From: Ch128b sp964527925
GTDB taxonomy: Bacteria; Bacteroidota; Ignavibacteria; Ch128b
Direction: 5' to 3'
NCBI GenBank assembly: GCA_964527925.1
Contig: CAZGQO010000002.1
Location: 1 to 64,000 of the forward strand
DNA length: 64,000 nt
Part shown: positions 44,688 to 54,129 of the stretch, piece after piece
Position numbering within the stretch: position 1 is the stretch's first letter
How the letters are laid out: each line of letters opens with the position of its first letter
Translations under genes and position numbers: made by a program
Notes under the pieces: model-generated
What the model saw: only the letters and a program-made list of their open reading frames with translations
What the model was told of the DNA's origin: nothing
Database searches by the model: none

Positions 44688-45410
44688 ATGCGTGAACAAC
44701 TTCTTGATGTATTATCCTTTGGTGCTCACCCTGATGATGTTGAACTTTCGATGGGAGGAACTATTATCTCCCTTGCTCAGAAAGGATTGAAAGTCGGAAT
44801 AATTGATTTAACTCGTGGCGAACTAAGCTCAAGAGGAAATTTAGCAACGAGAAAAAAAGAAACTGATAAAGCCAGTGAAATACTCGGAATTCATTTCAGA
44901 AATAACTTAAAACTTAAGGATGGAAACATCGAAGTTAATCATGAATCAATCAGACTTGTAGTAGAAACAATAAGAAGACTAAAACCCAAAATTGTCTTTG
45001 CACCATATTTCAAAGATCGTCATCCAGACCATGAAGCAGCTGCACAGTTGATCAAACAATCTATATTTTATTCAGGCTTAAAAAAATATAAAATTCGCCA
45101 CTCACTCGAACCATACAGACCCAGAAAAGTTTTTTATTTTATGCAGACATATCCTTTTGAACCAACATTCATTTACGATATCTCACCTCATTTCGAAAAA
45201 AAAATGAAAGCTGTTCTTGCATACTCAAGTCAATTTTACAATCCGAATAATTCCGAACCAAAAACTTTGATCTCAACACCTGAATTTTTGAATTACCTGA
45301 AATCTCGTTCAGAATATTTCGGTTTTTTGATAGGCAAACAATATGGCGAACCATTTTACTGTGAAGAAAAAATAGAATTTGATTTCTCAACTTATCTTAA
45401 GGATGATTGA
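44688..45410 (+). CDS. bshB1: BshB1 bacillithiol biosynthesis deacetylase
   Basis: 240 aa from the ATG at 44688; an ATG at 44676 would add MEFN. It is an LmbE-like zinc deacetylase: LSFGAHPDDVELSMGGTI (zinc ligands His and Asp), IDLTRGELSSRGNLATRKKE and APYFKDRHPDHEAAAQL. The last two, together with YSSQFYNP, are specific for BshB1. It removes the acetyl group of N-acetylglucosaminyl-malate in bacillithiol synthesis, a thiol typical of Bacteroidota and Firmicutes. bshA and bshC are not in the window. Confidence 0.94.
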   Translation: MREQLLDVLSFGAHPDDVELSMGGTIISLAQKGLKVGIIDLTRGELSSRGNLATRKKETDKASEILGIHFRNNLKLKDGNIEVNHESIRLVVETIRRLKPKIVFAPYFKDRHPDHEAAAQLIKQSIFYSGLKKYKIRHSLEPYRPRKVFYFMQTYPFEPTFIYDISPHFEKKMKAVLAYSSQFYNPNNSEPKTLISTPEFLNYLKSRSEYFGFLIGKQYGEPFYCEEKIEFDFSTYLKDD

Positions 45411-45540
45411 CCACTTATAAAACCCCTTATATTGTAAAAAAACCTTATTTTTTGAAAATTTTTGAGATTTTCTTTTTATTACAATAAAATTTTGGTTTTT
45501 CTTGATTGTTCAATTCTAAATAATTAAAATTGCCTTCACT

Positions 45541-46380
45541 ATGAGTTTTTACCCCCAACCCAACGAATGGATTTGCGGTCCCTTCGCATTAAAATATGCA
45601 CTTTTAATGCACGGCAGATTCGAGAATGAATTGGAAATCGCACAGAAAGCCGGTACAACCTGGTGGAATGGAACCGATGAACTTTCTCTCGCGAAAGCTA
45701 CTAAATATTATAATTGCACTCTAATTTCAATTCGGAGAAAGAACGAAAAAAAAGCCCGAGTAACCCTCAATAAATATTTGAGAAAAAAAATCCCATGCAT
45801 TCTCTGTGTTGACAATTGGGAACATTGGATAACTGTAATTAATTATGATAAATCGAAATATATAATAGTTGATAGTCAGGAATCACCTGTAATTCAGATT
45901 TACTCCTGGCGAACCTTAAAAAATAGATGGGTTTACAAAGTTCAAAATTCTTATACAACCATTTTCGATTTATATCCATTGATTCCAAATTTTAAGAGAA
46001 TCTCTAAACCAAACTTTGACTTCAAATTTGCCTTGAATTTGAGAAAGGAAAAAAATAGAGATTTAGCTAAAAATTGGGATCAATATTTTAATGATTTAAT
46101 TAAGATATGCAGAATAAAAACTCCTCAATCAGTGAATCATCTTTCACTGGATGAATTCTTCCGAAGATTCTCGAATATGATAATCGATCAGGTTTCCTAC
46201 TGGCATGGTTTTCCAACTCGAAGTGAATTGAAAGAATTACTATCAAGGTTTAAGCTGGTCGCAAAAACTTATGATCTTGTCTTACCTGCTGAAAATATTC
46301 CCGATGCAATTTCAGCATTCTCATCGATATTGATGATGTATGCTTGTGGAAAATACGGTCTGCAAAAAATCTATTTATAG
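45541..46380 (+). CDS. C39-like cysteine peptidase / papain-fold protein
   Basis: 279 aa, no signal peptide. The N-terminal half has the C39-like layout: QPNEWICGPFALKYALLMHG (Cys12 at a helix start), DNWEHWITVI (His95) and KYIIVDSQ (Asp111), a plausible catalytic triad. The C-terminal half (about 150-279) is helical and unrecognised. It overlaps in frame terms with no neighbour; the isochorismatase gene begins 10 bp later, so they are probably co-transcribed. The substrate is unknown; cytoplasmic single-domain C39-like proteins are poorly characterised. Confidence 0.68.
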   Translation: MSFYPQPNEWICGPFALKYALLMHGRFENELEIAQKAGTTWWNGTDELSLAKATKYYNCTLISIRRKNEKKARVTLNKYLRKKIPCILCVDNWEHWITVINYDKSKYIIVDSQESPVIQIYSWRTLKNRWVYKVQNSYTTIFDLYPLIPNFKRISKPNFDFKFALNLRKEKNRDLAKNWDQYFNDLIKICRIKTPQSVNHLSLDEFFRRFSNMIIDQVSYWHGFPTRSELKELLSRFKLVAKTYDLVLPAENIPDAISAFSSILMMYACGKYGLQKIYL

Positions 46381-46390
46381 GAAAAAAATC

Positions 46391-46948
46391 ATGATTAGAA
46401 ATCCAAAAATTCTTAACCGTAGAAGAACCGCTTTGTTAATCATTGATGTTCAGGAAAAAATTTTAAATGTAATGAGAAAGGGTCAATCTCTTGTCGAAAA
46501 CATTAACAAATTGATTAATGGTTTTAAGATTCTAAACATTCCCATCTATTACACTGAACAATACCCGAAAGGTCTGGGTCCTACAACAAATCTGATACTC
46601 CCAAATCTTCAACCGCTGGATGCAATTCAAAAACTTACTTTTAGTTGTTATGGTGCTGAAAATTTATTCTATACTTTAAGAGAAAAAAAGCTTGATCAAA
46701 TAGTTGTAACAGGAATAGAATCTCATGTCTGCGTGATGCAAACTGTGCTTGATTTACTTGCTAATGGATTTCAAGTAAATGTACCGATTGATGCAATTTC
46801 ATCAAGAAAAGAAAGTGATTATAATGCTGCTTTAATAAGATTTTCTAACGAAGGGGCAATTATTACATCGACAGAAGCAGTTTTATTTGAACTTCTTGAA
46901 GAATGCCGTTCGGAAGAATTCAAACAAATATCCAAACTCGTTAAATAG
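46391..46948 (+). CDS. Isochorismatase-family cysteine hydrolase
   Basis: 185 aa from the ATG at 46391; reading further upstream would overlap the previous gene. The triad Asp19 (LLIIDVQEKI), Lys81 (IQKLTFSCYG) and Cys114 (GIESHVCVMQT) is complete. Family members hydrolyse amides or vinyl ethers (nicotinamidase, ureidoacrylate amidase, isochorismate). The short type with YYTEQYPKGLGPT and SCYG resembles the YcaC-like branch, whose physiological substrate is not settled. Confidence 0.9.
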   Translation: MIRNPKILNRRRTALLIIDVQEKILNVMRKGQSLVENINKLINGFKILNIPIYYTEQYPKGLGPTTNLILPNLQPLDAIQKLTFSCYGAENLFYTLREKKLDQIVVTGIESHVCVMQTVLDLLANGFQVNVPIDAISSRKESDYNAALIRFSNEGAIITSTEAVLFELLEECRSEEFKQISKLVK

Positions 46949-47014
46949 AAACTTTATAAATCCTTTCTCTGTTTTACTTGTAACAAAAATTAAAAATTAA
47001 ATAAAGGAGTTACT

Positions 47015-47359
47015 ATGAAAACTAAAAATCTCATTGTTGTTTTAATTTTGTTTTTCTTCATAACAGGATTAACCAATCTTTCTTCCTCATCCAATCTAAA
47101 TGCTCAGGAAAAACAAAAGAAAGAAATCGTTAAGCAGGAGAAAGTTTCTAAGACTGTCGAGGAAAAAAAATCTGGCAGTCAATCAAGTACTTCCAATAAA
47201 AAGGAAGTCACAAAAGCTGATGATCTGGTTTGTGTAGTTTCAGGTGAAGAAGCAGATCTTGAACTTAAAATGGAATACAAAGGCGAGACTTATTATTTCT
47301 GCTGCAAAAAATGTATGAAGAAATTCAAAGACAATCCAGAAAAGTATATTAAGAAGTAA
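47015..47359 (+). CDS. Secreted YHS/TRASH-like metal-binding protein
   Basis: 114 aa with signal peptide (first 30 residues, ending NLNAQ). A Lys/Glu/Ser-rich linker (32-70) leads to a C-terminal YHS-type domain: CVVSGEEADLELKMEYKGET followed by YYFCCKKCMKKFKDNPEKYI. Four cysteines (one near the start, three in FCCKKC) are metal-ligand candidates. Such domains bind copper, zinc or other soft metals; a metal chaperone role outside the cytoplasm is inferred. The gene has AAAGGAG 7 nt before ATG and ends at a strong terminator. Confidence 0.75.
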   Translation: MKTKNLIVVLILFFFITGLTNLSSSSNLNAQEKQKKEIVKQEKVSKTVEEKKSGSQSSTSNKKEVTKADDLVCVVSGEEADLELKMEYKGETYYFCCKKCMKKFKDNPEKYIKK

Positions 47360-47364
47360 ATATT

Positions 47365-47408
47365 AAAGTCACCTTCTCGGATAAGTATTCCGGGAAGGTG
47401 ACCTTTTC
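47365..47408. terminator. Bidirectional Rho-independent terminator
   Basis: GTCACCTTCTCGG / CCGGGAAGGTGAC, 13-bp arms with one G-T pair and a 9-nt loop, flanked by A-rich and T-rich runs on both sides. It separates the convergent YHS-protein gene and ccmF and serves both. Confidence 0.93.
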
Positions 47409-47417
47409 ATAAAGCTT

Positions 47418-49811
47418 TTATTCTTTAAATTCTTTTGATCTTCTTATCATTGACAAAAAGAAACCCATCACAATAACAACCGTCCCAAGCCACACAAGTC
47501 CAACAAAAGGTTTAATACTTGCTGTAATAGCAAGAACCTCTCTATGATCTGAAGTCTTAGTTTGAGTTCTATTTAATTCATTTACTTCAATCGTAACAGA
47601 TTTATCATTAGCAGATAAAGAAACTAATTTGATCTCTAAATTTTCTTGATTTAATCTTACGGGCAAATCAACTTTTTGTCTTTCTCTCATCTCGAATTTA
47701 GGTTCAACTTCTTGAGACTTGCCATAACTTTTAATTACCAACTTTGCACCAAGTGTGAAATCACCACCACTCATCATTTTTTGTCTTGCATCTTCAGGAA
47801 AATCAAAATCTAAAAATTGTATTTCAACTTCATTATGTTTAACTGATTCACCTTTTTTAATCTTATAGGTTGTTCCAGCACTTTCAGAAGAAGAACCATC
47901 GTCATAAGAAATTGGAGAGATATAAATATCTTTTGTAACGAAGGGCACAATATCAGGATTTCGCATAATTCCCTGATTATATTCACTATAATACATGATT
48001 GGCGATGTGATGTATTCTTTTCCATTTTTCGATATGAGTATATTGAATTTATATTTCCCATCTGCTGTCGGTGAGTAACCAGTGAAAATCATCTTATAAC
48101 CGAACACATCAGCTGCTTCACCTTTTATGAGATTAACATCTATTGATTGATCATATTTTGAAGAAGCAATCACACCTAAAAAGAGCAGTGCTAATCCCAT
48201 ATGAGCAACGTAAGCACCAATTTTGTTCAGATTTCTTCGTAGAATTTTAAATGCAATTTCAGCGTTAACAAAGAAAGCAAAAGCCGATGCAAATGCAAAC
48301 AATATCATCTTAAAATCTCTAACACCAGCTGCAACCATGATTATGGTTGAAATAATTGCTGTAGAAAGAGAAAAAACAGATTTTCTTAATAATTCTTTTG
48401 CATCAGATGATTTCCACTTCACCAGTAAACTCAATCCATTAATCAAACCGATTAAAATTCCAAGTGGAAGATTCATCTGATTGTAGAACTCAATTTGAAC
48501 CGATTTTCCAAGAATTGGAGCGGAAGTTCCCAGAAAAGTCACAAGTGCAGAAGCACCTAAAACAACTGCGCCAGTAAACAAAGCAAATTCACGCGACAGA
48601 AGATTGTTCCGTGATGGTGTGATTTGCTGTAAGTATTTCCATCGATAAATTAAAGCACCAGCACCGAGAGCGGTAAATGTTCCCATGAAAATTAATAATA
48701 ACAAATAAGCAAAATATCCAGGATCGACGAAGCTGTGGACTGATGCATCACCTAAAACACCGCTACGAGTTAAGAATGTTGAGTAAAGAACAAGAATGAA
48801 AGATAAAATCACAAGTACCAGATTAGTTTTTGCAAACGCACCAATACTATTTTCGTTAGCAGTTTTTTTCTGAACGAGCATTGTGTGTAATGTTGCAACA
48901 GAAATAATCCACGGAATTAGAGAAGAATTTTCAACAGGATCCCATGCCCAGTATCCTCCCCAACCTAAAACACCATAAGCCCAATATCCACCTAACATAA
49001 TTCCAAGTCCAAGAACCATCGCACCAAAAAGTGTCCAAGGCAAAGATTGTTTTATCCATTCTTTATAATCATTTTTCATTAACGCTGCAAAAGCAAATGA
49101 GAAAGGAACACTCATTGAAGCAAATCCGACAAACAAAGTCGGTGGATGAATTTGCATCCAGAAATTTTGAAGAAGTGGATTCAAACCTCTTCCATTGACG
49201 ATGAAATCATTAAAACTTATACCAGCATTTTTCAACAAATCAACTAAAGTTTGATCAATTTTTACATAATGTTGACCGGTTGAATTATCCGTGAACAAAT
49301 AATCAGCCATGAATGGGAGATTCAAAAATTGCATATTTATTGTCGAAGCAGAAGCCATAAATTGTTCGGAATAAATTAGAGCAAAAGGATTTTTTACTAT
49401 TGGTGTAATCATCAAAAGGAGGAATGATTGAACCAGAGAATAAACAGACATTACTCTTGGTTCAAGATCACCACGAGCTGAAGCATATTGCTGTAATATT
49501 ACACCGATGATTGCCATCCATAATGCCCACAATAAAAAGCTGCCTTCCTGCCCTGCATAAAAGGTTGAAATTAATAAGCCCAGTGGAAGACTTGTATCAC
49601 TATAGCTGTAAACATATTTATACTGAAATTGATGAGTGAGTATTAAATAAAGCAAAAATACGCTTGCGAGTATAGTAGAAGTTGCCATTATATGAAAAGA
49701 AACTCTTGCATAATTCAGTGCATTCTCATAACCACGAAAGTTCAGAAAATACATTACAGTCGAAAAAAGTGCAGCTACAAAAGCTATTGTTGTTAAAACA
49801 TTACCTAACAT
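47418..49811 (-). CDS. ccmF: Heme lyase CcmF (cytochrome c maturation, System I)
   Basis: 797 aa, about 15 membrane segments. The heme-handling WWD motif reads WGGYWAWDPVENSSLIPW (284-301), and His-bearing loops include IHPPTLFVG (221-229) and HTMLVQ. CcmF joins heme to the CxxCH of apocytochrome c on the outside of the inner membrane. The protein is somewhat longer than E. coli CcmF because of a large soluble domain near the end (about 555-765). It is the last gene of ccmABCDEF. No ccmG or ccmH follows, since the next gene is on the opposite strand. Confidence 0.94.
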   Translation of the reverse strand: MLGNVLTTIAFVAALFSTVMYFLNFRGYENALNYARVSFHIMATSTILASVFLLYLILTHQFQYKYVYSYSDTSLPLGLLISTFYAGQEGSFLLWALWMAIIGVILQQYASARGDLEPRVMSVYSLVQSFLLLMITPIVKNPFALIYSEQFMASASTINMQFLNLPFMADYLFTDNSTGQHYVKIDQTLVDLLKNAGISFNDFIVNGRGLNPLLQNFWMQIHPPTLFVGFASMSVPFSFAFAALMKNDYKEWIKQSLPWTLFGAMVLGLGIMLGGYWAYGVLGWGGYWAWDPVENSSLIPWIISVATLHTMLVQKKTANENSIGAFAKTNLVLVILSFILVLYSTFLTRSGVLGDASVHSFVDPGYFAYLLLLIFMGTFTALGAGALIYRWKYLQQITPSRNNLLSREFALFTGAVVLGASALVTFLGTSAPILGKSVQIEFYNQMNLPLGILIGLINGLSLLVKWKSSDAKELLRKSVFSLSTAIISTIIMVAAGVRDFKMILFAFASAFAFFVNAEIAFKILRRNLNKIGAYVAHMGLALLFLGVIASSKYDQSIDVNLIKGEAADVFGYKMIFTGYSPTADGKYKFNILISKNGKEYITSPIMYYSEYNQGIMRNPDIVPFVTKDIYISPISYDDGSSSESAGTTYKIKKGESVKHNEVEIQFLDFDFPEDARQKMMSGGDFTLGAKLVIKSYGKSQEVEPKFEMRERQKVDLPVRLNQENLEIKLVSLSANDKSVTIEVNELNRTQTKTSDHREVLAITASIKPFVGLVWLGTVVIVMGFFLSMIRRSKEFKE

Positions 49812-49835
49812 AAATTTCTCCTAATTTTTTAAAGA

Positions 49836-50225
49836 TCAAGAATTGCTCGATTGAGTTTTTGTTCCTTCGTATTTTGATGGACATTTAGTTAAAACATCAG
49901 TTGCGTGGAAAAAACCATCCTGATATTTTCCTGTGACTACAACATTTGTTGCAATTTCAAAATTATTTGGTTTCACACCATGATAAACGACTTTCATTTC
50001 ATTGTTTTTAGCATCTCTTAAGTAGAAGACAAATTTTCTTTGCTGAATATCTTCCTGAAATGATTTTTCTTTAACCCAGACACCTGTTGCTTTACAGACT
50101 TTACCACTGCTCATTACTTTTGAAAAATCACTCTCATATTCAATGTTTGTTCGTGTGAAGTTATAAAACAAGAGTCCTAAAAAGACTAAAATTATAAAGC
50201 CACCCAGATAATATATTGCTTTCAT
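49836..50225 (-). CDS. ccmE: Heme chaperone CcmE, CxxxY variant
   Basis: 129 aa. One N-terminal membrane helix, then an OB-fold: VKEKSFQEDIQQRKFVFYLR, MKVVYHGVKPNNFE, VVVTGKYQDGFFHATDVLTK. The heme site reads C115-P-S-K-Y119 where E. coli CcmE has HxxxY (His130 makes the covalent bond to heme). The CxxxY form is known from Desulfovibrio and archaeal Ccm systems, which also lack CcmG/CcmH. ATGA overlap with ccmD ensures coupled translation. Confidence 0.93.
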   Translation of the reverse strand: MKAIYYLGGFIILVFLGLLFYNFTRTNIEYESDFSKVMSSGKVCKATGVWVKEKSFQEDIQQRKFVFYLRDAKNNEMKVVYHGVKPNNFEIATNVVVTGKYQDGFFHATDVLTKCPSKYEGTKTQSSNS

Positions 50226-50365
50226 TGGTTTATTCTCTCCTCTAATTTTTTGATTTTTTTATCAAGGTTATAAACGAATGCAAATATTCCTAACCAGACT
50301 AAAAGAACAATTAACATTACTATGTAAATAGAATTATTTTCAAGAAAATTAAATACGCTTTCCAC
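50222..50365 (-). CDS. ccmD: CcmD-like small membrane protein
   Basis: 47 aa from a GTG at 50365 (AGGAG 8 nt upstream). One membrane helix (IYIVMLIVLLVWLGIFAFVY) and a charged C-terminal tail (LDKKIKKLEERINQ). Size, topology and the place between ccmC and ccmE are those of CcmD, which holds CcmC and CcmE together and helps release heme-loaded CcmE from CcmABCD. Its TGA overlaps the ccmE start. Confidence 0.85.
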   Translation of the reverse strand: MESVFNFLENNSIYIVMLIVLLVWLGIFAFVYNLDKKIKKLEERINQ

Positions 50366-50376
50366 GTTTTTCTCTC

Positions 50377-51102
50377 CTAAATTTCTTTTTGTGAGTTATA
50401 ATCCAATTTAAAAATTCTGTGAGTCAAATTCCATAACCAGAAATATAGAATTGTAAAGGCAGCGAGAGACACGAAGAAGACAACTCTCATATTTGCAGCC
50501 ATTTGAAATTTAATAACTGGATTTGCACTTGCTTTAACCTGTCCTGTTGCTGGATCAATTTCAAGTGAACCTGGGTGAAGTCCTATCATTAATCTCGGCA
50601 TAATAAAAATGAAGAATGGAGTAGTTAGAAAAGCAATAATAGAATAAATAGCTGAAAGTCTCGCTCTCTTTTCTTCATTTTCCAGTGCGGAACGAAGAGC
50701 AAAATAAGCTCCATAAATCAATAGCAAAATAAAAATACTTGTTTCTCGAGGATCCCAGTGCCAGAAAGAGCCCCAGGTAAATTTAGCCCATACAGAACCA
50801 GTCAAAGTTGCCAGTATGCAAAACAACATTCCCAAAGCAGCAGCGGAAACAGATTTTATGTCATCATAAATATCTTTATTCCGTAAAAATCTAATTCCGA
50901 AATACATTGCCATTAGATAAGCCAAAACAGTAAGCCATGCAGTCGGAACATGAAAGAAAATAATTCGTGCCTTATCTTCCAATCCGGGAATTATGGGAAA
51001 TTCAAAAAAGCTTTTAGGATTTTCTACAATTGGTGGAATTAATCCCCCTACTAAAACTAATGTGATTAATACGAGAAGAAAAATTTTCCAGAGTGTTTTC
51101 AT
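50377..51102 (-). CDS. ccmC: Heme handling membrane protein CcmC
   Basis: 241 aa, six membrane segments. WWD motif WGSFWHWDPRETS (110-122), flanked by external histidines in FHVPTAW (about 50-56) and in MIGLHPGS. CcmC loads heme onto CcmE. It sits in standard order 11 bp upstream of ccmD and 48 bp downstream of ccmB. Confidence 0.95.
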   Translation of the reverse strand: MKTLWKIFLLVLITLVLVGGLIPPIVENPKSFFEFPIIPGLEDKARIIFFHVPTAWLTVLAYLMAMYFGIRFLRNKDIYDDIKSVSAAALGMLFCILATLTGSVWAKFTWGSFWHWDPRETSIFILLLIYGAYFALRSALENEEKRARLSAIYSIIAFLTTPFFIFIMPRLMIGLHPGSLEIDPATGQVKASANPVIKFQMAANMRVVFFVSLAAFTILYFWLWNLTHRIFKLDYNSQKEI

Positions 51103-51150
51103 ATTTTATCTCAAAAATAAGTTTGTGATATTTTTTATTCAATGAACTAT

Positions 51151-51813
51151 TTAATCTCTCCAGATTAAATCAAAGACCATTATTGAAGCGGTTATCATCA
51201 CAATATCATAAGAAATCAGAACCATAAACTCAGCACTGACATCAGAAATTGGATTCCCTTCTAAAGCAGATTTAGTTATTTCAATTAACATCATAATCAG
51301 TGGAAGTAAAACAGGAAATGCAAGAACTGGATATAATGTTCCTTTCACATTGGCTTTTGCAATTATCGATGCAATTATAGTTGATGAACCGGCAATTCCA
51401 ATATTTCCCAGAATAAACGCATAGATAAAACTTTTCCAATTTTGAATAACAAAATCCTGGAACAACATGGAATATAAAATTGCAATCAATGTATTTATAA
51501 AAAAGATGAGTACAAGATTAAACAAAAATTTTCCGAGATAAATTGAAATCGGATTGGCAATTAGTGAAAGAATTAGAGTTGTTCCCCTTTCCTCTTCTGA
51601 TACAAAAACTCTTGATAAACCGGACATTGCTGAAAAAAACACAACTACCCAGAACATTCCAGCATAAACATTCTGCGGTGCTCTTTCACTGCCAATTGAA
51701 AATAAAATTGTGCTGATTGCTACAATCACAAACATTATCAAAGCATTAATCGCATAACGCATCCGAAGCTCTGAAGTAAAATCCTTATAAAATATATAAT
51801 AGATCTTTTTCAT
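51151..51813 (-). CDS. ccmB: CcmB, permease subunit of the CcmAB ABC transporter
   Basis: 220 aa with six membrane segments. FVSEEERGTTLILSLIANPISIYLGK is the family signature (in E. coli ERxxGTLEQL). With CcmA it forms the ABC part of the complex that frees heme-CcmE. It overlaps ccmA by 4 bp. Confidence 0.93.
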   Translation of the reverse strand: MKKIYYIFYKDFTSELRMRYAINALIMFVIVAISTILFSIGSERAPQNVYAGMFWVVVFFSAMSGLSRVFVSEEERGTTLILSLIANPISIYLGKFLFNLVLIFFINTLIAILYSMLFQDFVIQNWKSFIYAFILGNIGIAGSSTIIASIIAKANVKGTLYPVLAFPVLLPLIMMLIEITKSALEGNPISDVSAEFMVLISYDIVMITASIMVFDLIWRD

Positions 51814-52457
51814 CTTGATTTATCATTTAATTTATATTCATCCAGATTAATAATTTGATCACCAAATTTGAAATCCTGCGATTCATTTGTTGCAACAATT
51901 AAAATCTTGTCTTTGCGATATTCATCTACAACTTTTTCAACAATTTCTTTCCCATCCAGATCGAGATTTGAAGTGGGTTCATCAAGTAATAAAACAAATG
52001 GTGAGTGAAGAATTGCCGATGCATATTTTAATCTTTGTTTCATTCCCGATGAGTATGTACGAACAAGATCATTGCGTCTATCAAAAAGATCAACAAAATT
52101 TAGTACATCTTTTATCTTTTCTTCTGAGATTTTCAATCCTCTGATCTTTGATATTAATTGTAAATTTTCAAAGGAACTAAATTCTTCATAAAGCACAAGA
52201 TATGGAGAAACAACTCCAACTATTTGGTAAAAATTTTCTCTATCAATTTTCTTTCCATTGAGTTGATATTCTACTTTACCATTTGATTCAGTTAAATATC
52301 CGGAAAGAATTTTTATTAATGTCGATTTACCTGAACCATTTTTCCCGGTAACAATAAGACTTTCACCTTGTTTGAGTTCAAAACTCAGATTGGTAAAAAC
52401 TAATCTTCTATTAAAAACTTTTTTCAAATTTTCTACAATTAAGTTTATTTCATTCAT
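51810..52457 (-). CDS. ccmA: CcmA, ATPase subunit of the CcmAB ABC transporter
   Basis: 215 aa. Walker A GKNGSGKST (38-46), Q-loop region GVVSPYLVLYEEFSSFENL, signature YSSGMKQRLKYASAIL, Walker B LLLDEPTSNLDLDG. Standard compact single-domain ATPase. It overlaps the preceding metalloprotease gene by 8 bp, so the ccm genes may be translated from a message that begins further upstream. Confidence 0.94.
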   Translation of the reverse strand: MNEINLIVENLKKVFNRRLVFTNLSFELKQGESLIVTGKNGSGKSTLIKILSGYLTESNGKVEYQLNGKKIDRENFYQIVGVVSPYLVLYEEFSSFENLQLISKIRGLKISEEKIKDVLNFVDLFDRRNDLVRTYSSGMKQRLKYASAILHSPFVLLLDEPTSNLDLDGKEIVEKVVDEYRKDKILIVATNESQDFKFGDQIINLDEYKLNDKSR

Positions 52458-54129
52458 TGAGAATTACAATCTTACCAGTTGATTTTTCTTCTTCGTTAAT
52501 TGCAACATAAAAAAATATTCCTGATGCACTTTGTTTCTCATTCAAGTCCTTTCCATCCCAATTCACAACTAATTTATCTTCAAAAACCTGAGGGACTTTT
52601 TTACCTTTATAAACCAAATCCATCGAAGAACTTAAAATTATTAACTCAACTTCATTTGCATTTACCCAGTTTGATGGCAACGGGATATTTACAAGCTTTG
52701 ATTTAGAAAAGTTAACTGGCATCGGGAATGCGAAATTTTTATAACTGACAATGGGTTGAACAGATTTAGTATTGTTCAGAATTACAAAGTCTTTCCAATT
52801 AGTTGGATCACTTAATTGAAATCTCGAAAATAAATTTGTAGAAATTCGTTTTAAGAATTGTTCACTTGAATCTTTTGAAATTGAAAAGGCATAATCAAAC
52901 CCATCTGAAGTATTATCCCAATCTAATGCTGCCTCTAAATTTGTATTGACAAGAATAATCATAATTGAATCTGGTGGAAATGGTTTTTTCAAAACAGAAT
53001 CCACAACAAGAAAGTAATGTGCAGCACACGGTTGAGATTTACCATTAATATTGATCTGACTATAATTATAGTTTCTCGTTAATTCAGTTCTAATTAGAGG
53101 ATAATTTGAACCTTCCTCATAGTATTCATCGGGATTTGATCGATAACCGGTATAATAGTTATATAGAAAAAATTCTGAAAAAACAGAACGAAATGATTTT
53201 CCCTTGTCTTCAATAGATTTTCTAATCGATTCCAGTGCACTTAAATTCTTTAAGTAATTCCATTGATTCACCAGAATTGAAAAATAATTTCCAAAAATTT
53301 TCATAAGATAAATATTCCAGATTGCCTGAGAATATCCATCATGATTTGTGAAAATTTTATGAGGTGCATTGAAAAAGGAACGAATATAACCGTAGTAATC
53401 ATTCACAGAATCAAACACAAATTCTTCCATTGATGTAGAAGTTAATTCGTGGAACCAGATATCGGACTCTTTGTAAATAAAGTTTCCAATTTGAATTGCG
53501 TGATGATATTCATGGGCAACAGTTACACGAGCGGCGTCAATTCCTTTTGTGTAAAAGCCATCTTCATGGAAACTATTGTCGATTACCATAAATGATGTAA
53601 AACGCTGATCTCCAATCATAAATTCAATTTCAGTGTAACCATATGTTGAACCCAAATTCTGGATGTAAATATCATATAAATCATCGCCGCCGTTGAGATC
53701 AGGTGGTGCTGGCGGAAAGCCCATATAGTTCACTTCATAATTGTAAACAGAATCAATTGCTCTGGCTAATTCGAATGCTGAATATGTAACTGCATTACTG
53801 CCTGTTGTATCGTAATGAATTTTAAATCTGCCGCCTGGTGAAATTAATGTTTTCTGAGTTGATGGTCTTTGTAAAATGTTTTGAAGTTTAATCCTCTTAT
53901 CAAGCGGAAATGAGTTTAAATTTAATTTCACTGAATTTATTATCCCGAATCCGCACTTATGATCTACTTGAAAAGATTCATTTTCAAAATCAATCACATT
54001 TTTAATTCTCAAAACCATATTGTAGAGTGAATCAAGATTTCTCAAATTCTGATTAAAATGTTCATCTGCATGCAGATATAAAAAACTGATTATTACTATG
54101 ATTATTGATAATCTTATTTTACGAATCAT
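52450..54129 (-). CDS. Secreted zinc metalloprotease, MXAN_6640-like, with T9SS-like tail
   Basis: 559 aa with signal peptide (1-21). Residues 95-260 form the protease domain: KIHYDTTGSNAVTYSAFELARAID, DLNGGDDLYDIYIQNLGS, then the zinc motif HEYHH (206-210) and WFHELTSTSMEEF, whose His/Glu are the further ligand candidates. This is the putative MXAN_6640 metallopeptidase layout. The last 80 residues (LVVNWDGKDLNEKQSASGIF, then TGKIVILNE) form a T9SS-type sorting domain. It overlaps the FG-GAP-like gene by 4 bp and ccmA by 8 bp. The substrate is unknown. Confidence 0.75.
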   Translation of the reverse strand: MIRKIRLSIIIVIISFLYLHADEHFNQNLRNLDSLYNMVLRIKNVIDFENESFQVDHKCGFGIINSVKLNLNSFPLDKRIKLQNILQRPSTQKTLISPGGRFKIHYDTTGSNAVTYSAFELARAIDSVYNYEVNYMGFPPAPPDLNGGDDLYDIYIQNLGSTYGYTEIEFMIGDQRFTSFMVIDNSFHEDGFYTKGIDAARVTVAHEYHHAIQIGNFIYKESDIWFHELTSTSMEEFVFDSVNDYYGYIRSFFNAPHKIFTNHDGYSQAIWNIYLMKIFGNYFSILVNQWNYLKNLSALESIRKSIEDKGKSFRSVFSEFFLYNYYTGYRSNPDEYYEEGSNYPLIRTELTRNYNYSQININGKSQPCAAHYFLVVDSVLKKPFPPDSIMIILVNTNLEAALDWDNTSDGFDYAFSISKDSSEQFLKRISTNLFSRFQLSDPTNWKDFVILNNTKSVQPIVSYKNFAFPMPVNFSKSKLVNIPLPSNWVNANEVELIILSSSMDLVYKGKKVPQVFEDKLVVNWDGKDLNEKQSASGIFFYVAINEEEKSTGKIVILNE

